The notes under the pieces: generated by a model
Seen by the model: the letters and a program-made list of their open reading frames with translations, nothing else
The model's database searches: none
Told to the model about the DNA's origin: nothing
Source: Hyparrhenia diplandra
Taxonomy: Eukaryota; Streptophyta; Magnoliopsida; Poales; Poaceae
Assembly (NCBI GenBank): GCA_015847255.1
Contig: JADLZK010009295.1
Location: 186,001 to 250,000, forward strand
Direction: 5' to 3'
DNA length: 64,000 bases
Program-made: the position numbers and the translations under genes
Shown: piece by piece, positions 54,481 to 64,000 of the stretch
How the letters are laid out: each line of letters begins with the position of its first letter
How positions within the stretch are numbered: the first letter of the stretch is position 1

Positions 54481-57400
54481 CTATGCAGACTCTTCTAACT
54501 CTTCTCCAAACCGATCCAGTCTTGACACCTCTGCATCGTAGTCACGGATAAGAGTATGGTTAACAGAGCCATCATCTTCGCTCGCATGGATTTGCCGCCC
54601 ACCAAACCTGCAAGGCAAGAAATGAGAACAGGGATACTATCAGAACACATCGATCCAGGTGCACAAATGCTAGATAATTTTTCTACGTGTAGACAAGTAA
54701 AAATGCACAATTCTCAGGGCAATTCGGCACATTTAATCAGATAAACTTTCCACAACAGTTCACAGTAAAGCCAGTGAAAAAATGATATACCAAATGGTTT
54801 GTGCTGGAAACAGACAGGAGGTGCAAGGCTGCAAGCCAAAATTGAGTGTTGACTTACCATCTGCCGTTCATCTTCTCTATGCATTTGGCACCATCTTTCC
54901 TATCTTTGAATTTCACCAATATGACACCCTGTGGATGATTTTCACAAACCTGCGTGCAGAAAACAATGAGCACATCAATGTAACTGCAGCGGTTTGGTGG
55001 AAACAGAGAAGGATACAGCAGGAGCAGTTCAGCAAATTATGGCTGATCCATCATGCCAAGTTGGCTTAATTTTCTTTGTATATAACATAATATGCACTTC
55101 ATCATTATACTGAAATGGTGAAAAGTTTGTTTCGGAAGGCAGTTGGTCGATTCTGTTTTCCAGACAAGTTCAGAAAAAGCTATATATCTGGGGTTAGGTA
55201 TACCTTGACATTATCCACTGGACCAAACTTGATGCATTCCTCTCTAACATCAGTCTCAAGCTCAGAAAGAAGCTCTTCATCAGCCTGCAGGAACATTCTT
55301 GGTTAATCCAATAAGAACAAAAATAAAGTTGCTATGAAGCATGAACCTATATGAACAATCTCACTGATCTAATATGCAACCACAAGTAAGCACTGTCTCA
55401 TATCAAAAGAGCACATATTGCAGGAGGCGTCAAGCATATTTCAGCTACTTACTCTTAACTCAGCAGGAGGAACATGTGCCTTAAAATTACTGTAGTAGGA
55501 ATCATCAGCTTCTTATCATCATGCCCACCTAGTTAAAGGAAATTATCAACAAAACAAATGACATTAGACCCTATTCTTGAATCAGCTATATTATTTAAAA
55601 CAACTAATAAGAAGCAGCAATCCAAATTACCCCATCCAAGCATTTTGTCTTCGACCTTTTTTTGATCTTCCTTTTCTTTTTGCTTGTCAGCTTTCTTTGA
55701 AAAAAAACATCACCTGAAACACATGATGGCATCAGTGACAAGTTTTATAGCTCACGGCACATAGAGTATTTAGTTTTAGCATCATGAAAGTACGAAACAA
55801 TACCTTTCTGCTCAAATTTGGCTGGACTTACAGACATAGGAGTCTTACCACCAGGACGGAATGGTGTCCCATCCAACAATTGAACTGCTAAAGCTACAGA
55901 AGGCTCCTGAATCATTGGAAAAAGAAGGCGCATGAAAAGAAGTCCAAATAATCTGAGCAATTTAACAAGGACATACCTTGAAATATGTCACCAAGGCATC
56001 ACCCTTCTTCCTGCCAGTTTCCTTGTCAGTATAGATCTTCACCCCTTGGCTTTTTAGTCTCTGGGTCCTGTATTATGAATTATCAGCATTTAAAAGTGTC
56101 TAGATGCTTTAAAGTTCAGGAAAGAAATATAAATGCCACAGCGCAACCATATGCTTTTATAACATATTATTAATAGAGAAACAACAATACCTACTCGAAA
56201 TAAATATCACATAAATATTGTATTTTTTCAGTTTATTTAATGCATCCACAACATTTCAACAACTTGTCTCTGATGACAAATGGAAAGCTGTACTAAAATC
56301 TAGTATTATAATACATGCTGCAAGGACAGCTGAAATTCGCAAATGCTTGGTTCGACAGTAAAATGCGTAATTGCTTGTTGAACAGTTTGCAATAATGGAC
56401 AAACTTGACATGATTAGTTCAAGGTCCCAAGATTCTGATAAGTCAAATTACAAAGTTCCTTAGACAGTATTCCAATTAGTTACATTCTCAGATGGCAACT
56501 ATATATTGGTCAAAATACTGACAAAACTAATTCTTTCCATGAGTGAGAAAAAAAACAAAATAACATCAAGAATGAATGATAAAGCACAGCAATTTTGTCT
56601 CTGCAACACAGCAGACTAAAAGCATACCTCCTTTATTATTCCACACTTGGAAAATACCTCCACAATCTGCAAAAGAAATCCAGCATCAGAAGTTCAGAAC
56701 AAGTACTTTTAAACTAACCAATTAATTAAGAAGTTGTTACATGGTCATTCAACAAAATGATCTCCATAAGATAAATGAAAATATAGAATTAGTTGATAGA
56801 AGCAATTTACCTCTTCCACCGTGACATCATCAGGCAAACCAGTTACATAGACATGTGTGTTGACTTTGAGATCAAACCAACTGTCCGGAGGTTTGTCAGC
56901 TTCCTAGCACAGAGGTTCAATAGGTTACATGAAGACTAGAATTAACATGCACAAACTTACAAAGAACTCCAAGAATGACTTTGAAACTATACCTTTTTCT
57001 CAGCTGGCTTCTCAGAAGATTTCCGCTTTTTGTTTCCTTTCGTTTCTGCTTTATCTGATCCTTTGTTTTTTTTGCTTTCAGATAAACTGTTGATTTCTTC
57101 TAGTGCAGAAGGGCCCAGGATATCTGGTGCCTGAAATACTTCTTCCTCGACTGCAAAAGTCATCTCTTCAACAGCATAATTTTCCTTGCTACTGGATGCA
57201 TCATTCTATAAAGACATACAGCAAGAGGAAATTATAAAAAATGATGAGAGCAAAAACAGTATAAAAGGCGAGTTTTTCCTCAAAAGAATGTTGAACATGA
57301 AATGTAATGAAAACCTCCCAATGTTTATACCATAACCAATAGATCAAAGCAATTCTAAGTATATTAGCAACTAAACTATGACTTAGCATCTGGTGGGACA

Positions 57401-58746
57401 GAATGTAGTTATTTATTTCTTGTACTGAAACTTGCAAACAAGGTGAAAACTAACACACCCACAGGTACCTTCAATCTTCAGCAAACTACAAGTATCATGG
57501 TGAGACACAAGAAACCAACGAGATAGAAGCTGAATAAAGAAAGGTTGATTTATATGAATAGATGAATTTCAGTCCACAAGGTTATGAGACAAACAGTTTG
57601 AGAAACATAACTCAGTAAAGAATAGGGCTCAGGTCAATTAAAGCTCTTGCAAATCTTAGATGAGAATAGTAAAAAGGTTCTCCAAGCATTACTTCCCAAA
57701 TTAGTACAATCCTTCAAATGACAAAAAATTTAACAAGAATTCCTGAGTTTACTAAATGGCGGGTGATACTTTCCATTGGTTGTACCACATAGTAACAGAA
57801 AAATTGAAGAAATGATATGTAGGTATGTAACACATCCAACACTAGGCTTTATTTGATGATGAGATGATCTATACTGATAACTTAAGCTCAGGAGACTGTC
57901 ATAAATTCAATGGTGGAATCAACCGATGGATCTTAGCAGTTTATTTATGTAGAGATGGCAAAGAAAGATTAACAGTACTTACTTGAGGAACCCATGCCCC
58001 TCAAGGTACGGTCCCATTTGTAAATGGTGCCATCATCATCAGTAAATTCTTCCTCTCCATCCGGCGGGGTTGCTGGCCGCTCATCATCTTGCTGGTCCAC
58101 CTCTGCCTCTGCTTCGGTAACCTCCTTCTGAAATTTCTCAAAATCATCATCAACAGCTGGAGCATCTGCACAGAAGTTCAACGAATGATAAGAAAACCTT
58201 TACACAATTTCCATTACAGGTTCAGTACAAGACTACAAGGCAGTAACATATAACCTTGTTTAGGCTGATCTTTTACTGTGACTGCAGATTGTAACTCAGG
58301 GATGGACGAGAGTGGCATCCATTCCTTCCTCCCTTCTGCCCAGAGCATTGTGCTCTCATTGAGATAACCGTTGGCAAAATGTTCTGCAAAAAGGAGCAAC
58401 ATTTGTTTCATTCAGAATATTATTTGGGGAAACGAAGGAACAGAACTATTCGACTTCAAAAGCGTGAAAACGAAACCTTCTCGGCGAGATAACCAACTAA
58501 ACTTCAGGGAAAATACGAATAAAATGTGCAAGAAGCTTGATTCAGGACAGACTGAACCCTAACGCCGACCTCACAAAGAAAAATCAGAAGTTGGAACGCA
58601 ATAAATTGCCGGGGAGGGTGAAGGAAGCAGTCACCTCGAAGCTCAGCAAGCGCGTAGGGTCCGACGCCCTCCTGATTCGGGCCGAGCACGTACCAGCCGA
58701 CCTCAGTGGCGGCGGCGGCGGCCGCCGCCGCATCGCTGGTCTCCAT
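54481..58746 (-). CDS. HTATSF1: Tat-SF1/CUS2-type splicing factor with GYF-like and RRM domains
   Basis: Thirteen exons by consensus sites: 58635-58746, 58255-58383, 57983-58165, 56993-57205, 56811-56903, 56628-56666, 55977-56067, 55804-55906, 55631-55713, 55453-55529, 55204-55284, 54858-54949, 54481-54607. An N-terminal GYF_2-like domain (WYVLGPNQEGVGPY, MLWAEGRKEWMPLSSIPEL), an acidic linker with FTDDDGTIYKWDR and a Lys-rich stretch precede RRM1 (HVYVTGLPDDVTVEE). A second RRM-like (UHM) part follows (EECIKFGPVDNVKV, GVILVKF, NGRWFGGRQI), ending RLDRFGEELEES. The yeast and human relatives act on U2 snRNP in pre-mRNA splicing. Against the conserved frame exons 3 and 7 each have one extra G and exons 9 and 10 each lack a base, mostly in homopolymers, so the reading frame as given is interrupted. 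Confidence 0.85.
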
Positions 58747-59832
58747 GGTCACCCAAGCCGGAAGAGAAGGGGAGGTGGGTACTGGGCGAAGGAAGGGGAT
58801 GCTAGTTCATGGAAACGGCGCCGGCGGCGCGGGACGAACGCGGAGGCGGGTGGCCGGAGAGGCGCGCGCGGCGGCAGGAGAAGAGAGGTCGCCGAGCGGT
58901 GGTGAGGACGGTGGGTCTCGCCGTCTCGGCGAAGGATCGAGAAGTACCTAGCTGGACGGCTCAGATGGCCCTACCCTCGCGATCCAATGGCTGGGGTTAA
59001 TTCTCTTACCGACATCTGCACTCGTATTCATTTCCTTTTTCAAATCTGCATTGTACACCGACCTTTTAGCATCCAAAACTCCGTATAAAAAAAAAATGCA
59101 ATACTCGTTTTTTAGTGAGGTCAAACAATTTAAAATATGACTAAATTTACAAAAAAAACATTCATAATGAGATAAGTATCGTCAGATTAACCATGGAATA
59201 TATATTTATTGACACTATTTTCTACTCCTATATACTTAGTTAAACAAATTTGACTTAGTTCAAATCTAGAGTTACACTCATTTTGGGATAAGGGAGTACT
59301 TTTTAACCAAAAATACTCTGATGTTTTCAAATAGAAAAACTTTGTGTGCACATTGCGCTGCAGGACAGGTCTTAAATTTGTTCAGTATACATACATTGAA
59401 GAATGACCTGAATCCAACAAAATGAATATAGCAAGGAAATCAGAGAACCGTTAGACTAGGTAGTTGAATATCACAAAAAGTTTGAATCATAATAAGATCA
59501 TGTGCACCTTGAAGAAGGAATGAAAGATTATTCATATTGGGCACGCATTTGAATACACTGAAAGAATACAGACACTGACGTGTGCTTCTCTCTGCTCAAA
59601 TTGTTTTCGATCCACACATCACGGCAACTTGTTACATCAGCAAACGCGTAATACGGTATTTGGCTATTTGATGCACACAGCTTCTGATCAGCAATGGAAA
59701 AACATACAATACGCTACTGCTTCACTGTATTCTGTAGTATAGTTCAAATTGTACACAGAATATTAAGCCGACAGGGGCCGTTAGTGCCATGCTCCTCGTC
59801 TCAAACTTGCCTAGGGGTCCTATACCCGAGGT
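58747..59832. other. Intergenic between the splicing factor and phosphatase genes, with MITE remnant
   Basis: 58747-58990 is GC-rich promoter-like sequence of the splicing-factor gene. About 59070-59300 is AT-rich with ends (aaactccgtat...; ...gggataagggagtac) resembling a decayed Stowaway-type MITE, but inverted repeats are poor. The remainder is probably 3' UTR of the phosphatase gene. Confidence 0.45.
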
Positions 59833-62527
59833 CTAGATGGTGCTGATATCAACTTTGCTCTTAACAATTTGGAAGGCAGGAGTAACCCAGCTGCCACAGT
59901 TGCACTGTATTCCTGCCCAGTTGAAGTATCCCAACCGAGCTCCGCAGTGGATGCATGATAGCTTCCCTTCCAAAGCACCATCTTCTACTGCTAGGTGAAC
60001 AAAGGCAGGTGAAACATTGCAAGGTTTAGTAACAAAAGGATGGGGCAATAAAATCACGCTACTAGGACCAAACAGGTGTACAACTGCTCAAACATCAAGT
60101 ATATTCACTTATTCAGGTTTCAGTAATTATAAGATGTCCTACAAGAATCATGAAAATATATATAATCAAAATGGGAAACAACCATATGTTCAAGGCTTCT
60201 ATGATATATTTTTATTTTGTAACACAAATAGCTATTTCACGGGCCATACCAAGAGGAAGGTAATAACAACAGCCTACCTGGAGTCATCCATTTCAGAGGT
60301 TCCACAAACAAAGATGAGCAATCTTGTTCTTTGTTGTTGTATGGATGACCGCTCTTCCTTCGGTTCCAATCAAAGCAAGATTCACCCTCACGGGAACATG
60401 ACTCACAACATTGTCCTCTACAGCAATAACTCTCCTGCATTTCCTGCAGCGGTAAGCTGTTTTACGTTGCTCAACCTTTGAATCTTGACAAGAGCCAGAT
60501 TGCAGAGCAAGGCCAGGGTCATCTTCAAACATATAGCTGCTTATTTTCTCCCCAAATTTGTAGGATTGACCTGCGAAAAGGAAACACATGCTAGGTTACA
60601 GAATACATGTTTGCTGAAATCAATTGAAATTAAAAAGTTACTTTTGTACTTGCAGCAAACAAATTTCTGAGGAATAACGACCTAGCATAGGAAGAAAATC
60701 TCATGATAAAAGATTCATGAAGAGTACAACTGCTCCTGCTCCATATTGAATAAGGATTACTATCTGCTAATGGCCAATTCTATTTGATGAACTGATAGTA
60801 TTGTTGAATGCTCAAAAGTTCTATCAGATTAAGACTGGTCAATCGATAATCTTGACTATTTTTTTATTTTGATAGGAAAAATATTGAAACACATTTTATT
60901 TATTTCAGGTGCAGCTATATATACAAAGCCCTAACCATACAGCAGTTCATATCTATTGATACATAACGCAGGTAGGAACTCGCTGGTCATGAGACAAATT
61001 ATCAGGAAAAAAAAACATTTGAATGCTCTGCACCATGAATCAAGGATCACTCTGTAACACAAACTGATTTTCTATCAATTGCCAATTGTGCACCATTAAA
61101 ATTCAAGAGGAAGACATTTCACGATCAGTGTCAGCAAGTTTCCTTTGAAATCATGTATCTGGTCTATTGGTCTACCTAAACCACACATGTGAAACTAACC
61201 AGCATTATTTTTAGTGAGAGTAGTCAAGGAGAGACCAAACAAATAAAACATAGAGAATACCCCCGCAAAAACTGGCCTATTAACTCGAAAATATGTCACA
61301 AGACAACAAGTAAACACCACTTTAACCAAAATGGAACATAACTAACCTAATAATTTTTAAGCGGAATTTCTTGTACAAAGGACTTGAAGTATCAACTTTG
61401 AAGCCCATTTCTTCAAACAATTTCAGCTGCAGGGCACAGAACGTTCAGCTAAATCAACAAACACTACAGGAGTACATATGCTGCCAGCAGATCATGAGCA
61501 TATCTCACCTGTTCAAGAAAACCATCATTTGGGCATGCCGACTCAGAAATCTCCTTCAAAGCTTCTAATGCATCTGGGATGAAAAAAAAGACGAGATGAG
61601 TAAAATTCAATTATAGTAGATGAAAAGATAAATGTTCTCTTTCCAGCAAAAGAGAGCTCAGACCTTCAAGAGATTTCTGTTCTGATCTCATAAGATAAGC
61701 AACAATGATGGAAGCGCTGCAGTAAGTTTGAAATAAATTATGAATAAATACACAAAGATGTAAAAAGGAGTTGACAGTATTACAAGTGAACAGGTTTGTG
61801 CAAATTAATTTACTAAATAGAAATGCTGCATAGGTAAGTCCAATTCCGATTCTCAATTGCCAAGCAGGCAGCAGCCTACTCCAAGTGGTTTGTGTCCAAT
61901 TCACAAACATTCAGTGTCATCGTACTATCAATTGGTTTTGTCAAATTTCACATGTTCAAATAAAATTTCAAATTTGAACTGCTATGCTGCTACTACTACT
62001 ACCATACCGAACCTAATTCCATTCCTAAACATGACTGTTCCGAACTAGAAATCCTAACTGTACACACAAAAACGAAATCGAAATTGGCAAACGCACCAGA
62101 CGCCTACCTCCTCGATACCCCAGCAAAGCAATGGACGAGGACATTCCCGACCTTCCTTCCCTCATCGATGAAATCAAGGCAGGGCTCGAGACGGTCGAGC
62201 AGGTCCTCCTCCTCGGTGTCCCGCAGCGGCACGGCCATGCGCGTGACCCGCAGCCCGTGGCCGGCGCGCTCCACCACCCGCATCAGCGTCCCGGGGGCCA
62301 CCGCTGCGGTCGGTGGCGCGCCCTCCTCGCCGGCGACGACGCGGCGGACCTCCTCGGTGGGGATCGTGAGTCCCGGGCGGCAGTCGGTGATGAAGGAGAT
62401 GGAGGCGGAGCTGACCACGGAGAGGACGTGGGTGAAGTCCGGCGTGGGGGGAGGACTCCGTGAGGGGCGGCGATGGCGTCCTTGATGTGTCCCCGAAGTA
62501 GAGCCGCTCGCGGACGAGGTGCGGCAT
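59833..62527 (-). CDS. DUSP12: DUSP12/YVH1-type dual-specificity phosphatase with zinc-binding C-terminus
   Basis: Six exons: 62108-62527, 61664-61716, 61509-61573, 61347-61426, 60278-60570, 59833-59987. Exon 1 holds the phosphatase core up to VHCFAGVSR, and exon 2 completes the active-site loop HCFAGVSRS (HCx5R) and continues ASIIVAYLMRSEQ. Exons 5-6 carry the Cys-rich C-terminus: YRCRKCRR, ESCFDW, CSSLFVEPLKWMTP, then LSCIHCGARLGYFNWAGIQC and CGSW. Yeast YVH1 and human DUSP12 share this layout and act in 60S ribosome maturation through the zinc-binding part. Frame problems as given are extra bases near the start of exon 1 (GACACATC for GACATC) and in its C run, one extra A near 61351, and one missing base near 60390 (CCCGTGAG for a CCGGTGAG-like sequence). 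Confidence 0.85.
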
Positions 62528-63290
62528 GGCGGCGGCCGGCGGAGGAGGCAGAGACTCTGCCGAGTGGAGGAAGAGTGGAAGACGGGGAAATGTTAACTGC
62601 CGACCAGGTTAAGGCGCGCCGACCACCCCCGTGGGCGACGGCGACCGGGTCGGCAGCCTGCCCGACCGCAAGCGCAGCGCAGCGCAGCGTCGTCGTCGTC
62701 GTCGTCGGCGGAGGCGCCCCGCCCGGCCCGACTGCCGTGCTTTTAGGGCGCCGCCACTGCGTCGCTTTGGGTCGACCTCCCCCTCCGGCGACCTCCCCCT
62801 CCGTTCTCCCCGGCCATAGAAAAACGACCGGCTCAAGCGGCAGCGCCGTCATTCGGGCGGCGGCGGGCCTCAGGCGGCCAGTGATGGCTTGGCGGCGCAT
62901 AAAGAGCCCGGCAAACGCATGGTATCGACTTCTGGCGGTGGCGGCGGCTTCAGGCGGTGAGCTTGGGCATGGGCGCCGCCGCCTCCCGCCGTGGAGAGAC
63001 CCATCCTGGGCTAGGTACGGTCGGCGGGGCGGGGAGCGGAGGCTGCCCGGAGCGAAGAAGACGGCAGCCGCGCCGGGGGAGCGGGTTAGGGTTTCGAAAT
63101 TTGGAAGCAAAAAGGGGGGAGGGAGGAGCGCCGCCCGGCGAAGCCCCTAGGGCGCCCGGCGGGGGGCGGAGGCGGTGGCGGCGCCCATGAGACGGGCCGC
63201 GAGGAAGAAGAAGGATGGGGCGTCGGGGTGGGCTTGTTGGGCCGTTACGTGGGCCGCATGGTCGGCAGCTAACACGCCAGGTGGAAGACC
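62528..63290. other. GC-rich 5' flank of the phosphatase gene
   Basis: Contains a gtcgtcgtcgtcgtcgtc triplet run at 62689-62706 and a telo-box-like ttagggttt at 63086. Long frames on both strands are compositional. No further gene called. Confidence 0.45.
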
Positions 63291-64000
63291 TAGTGTTTTT
63301 TCAAGAATATTTTTTGCAGTATAACCCCTAACTTCAATCGTGATTATTATTCTTAAGCAAACCCTAAATGCATATTACTGAGTGCACTTAGCTGCAAATA
63401 GTGGTAGCCATAGCCGAGTAAGCACAACCGATTAGGCTGAAACAACAAGGGGAAAAGAGAACTCATGTGCACAAAGGGTAGTAGGGTTAGGTGTTTCGAC
63501 CGTTTTAAGGTTTGAGCTCCGACTTATCGACGGGCTAGCGGTGGTGACAGTCAAGAAGACAGCGGAGACTAAGGTGATGGAAAAGGTCAGTTGGGCACTT
63601 GGAAGCGGTGGAGGTATTAAGAGGAGGCTTACAAAGTTACAAACCAAGGAGAGAGTTAAGGCAGGGGTGCTCGCACTGGATCTAAAAGGAAAAGAGGCTC
63701 ATGTGAAGGGTGGACATGGTTGAGAGCAATAATGTAGGAGGTGGTGTCACGGGAGTCAGGGCGGTGTGAGGCAACGACGCGAGAGCGCAAGGTCGGAAAA
63801 GAAATATGTGGAAGAAGAAAGAGAAAAAGGCATGACGACCTACGCATGTTAGACAAAGTAAGGGCAAAAAAAAAACTCATAGTAGTTATCTCACATTTCA
63901 GCAACGCACGCCAGCAATTGTGGTAGCAATGCAATACAACTCCTTCAATGAGCCCTATATCGATTAATCAAGACATATTCCATAGAAAGCGTTTATCAAA
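63291..64000. other. Intergenic, no gene seen
   Basis: Mixed composition. Minus and plus short frames overlap without domains. No repeat boundaries or RNA genes recognised. Confidence 0.4.

Noticed and set aside
62473..63150. 225-codon plus-strand frame upstream of the phosphatase gene
   Set aside because: Overlaps its start and GC-rich flank; Arg/Pro/Ala-rich with no domain.
1..64000. CRISPR array, bacterial operon or organelle DNA
   Set aside because: Introns, plant transposons and nuclear tRNA features show a plant nuclear region; no regularly spaced repeats with unique spacers.

Overview
The window is nuclear DNA of a grass (Poaceae). Reasons: genes with many short GT-AG introns, a nuclear tRNA-Leu(CAA) with an intron, GC-rich first exons, and dense grass-type mobile elements (Stowaway and Tourist-like MITEs, a chromodomain Ty3/gypsy element, CACTA, Mutator-like elements carrying GC-rich cargo, LINE debris). 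I cannot name the species. About 13-52 kb is a tandem segmental duplication; the rest is single-copy sequence or older duplicates.

Layout. 0.2-10.5 kb: a decayed arm holding two broken copies of a small secreted-protein gene, a 2.27-kb solo LTR and a degenerate 5.6-kb gypsy element inserted in one broken copy. The intact gene is at 53.2-53.8 kb. 10.6-12.9 kb: MITEs, tRNA-Leu and a Mutator-like element. 13-31 kb: three copies of a module [3' end of a calcium-dependent protein kinase gene (+) / small one-helix membrane protein gene (-)], with copy A of a kinase plus NB-ARC-LRR locus (-) between the first two. 31.8-35.3 kb: an orphan ribosomal-protein-like gene 5' end and repeat debris. 35.4-47.5 kb: copy B of the kinase plus NB-ARC-LRR locus, with a CACTA element inserted. 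47.7-52.4 kb: fourth CDPK/small-protein module, disrupted by retroinsertions. 54.5-58.7 kb: a Tat-SF1/CUS2-type splicing factor gene (-). 59.8-62.5 kb: a DUSP12/YVH1-type dual-specificity phosphatase gene (-). The last 1.5 kb shows no gene.

Main observation. In both immune-receptor copies a five-exon non-RD protein kinase lies directly upstream of the NB-ARC exon on the same strand. The last kinase exon ends at a phase-0 donor (AAG|GTAATT) just before its would-be stop, and the NB-ARC exon opens with a phase-0 acceptor and has no coiled-coil of its own. This predicts one kinase-NB-ARC-LRR fusion receptor, present twice. Copy A carries true nonsense changes and looks dead. Copy B carries only small indels. 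The two conserved housekeeping-type genes at the right end also carry one-base indels, most in homopolymer runs, so some frameshifts in this window may be sequence errors rather than mutations.

Gene models come from splice-site reading and paralogue comparison by eye; exon edges are good where consensus sites were found but are not transcript-verified.
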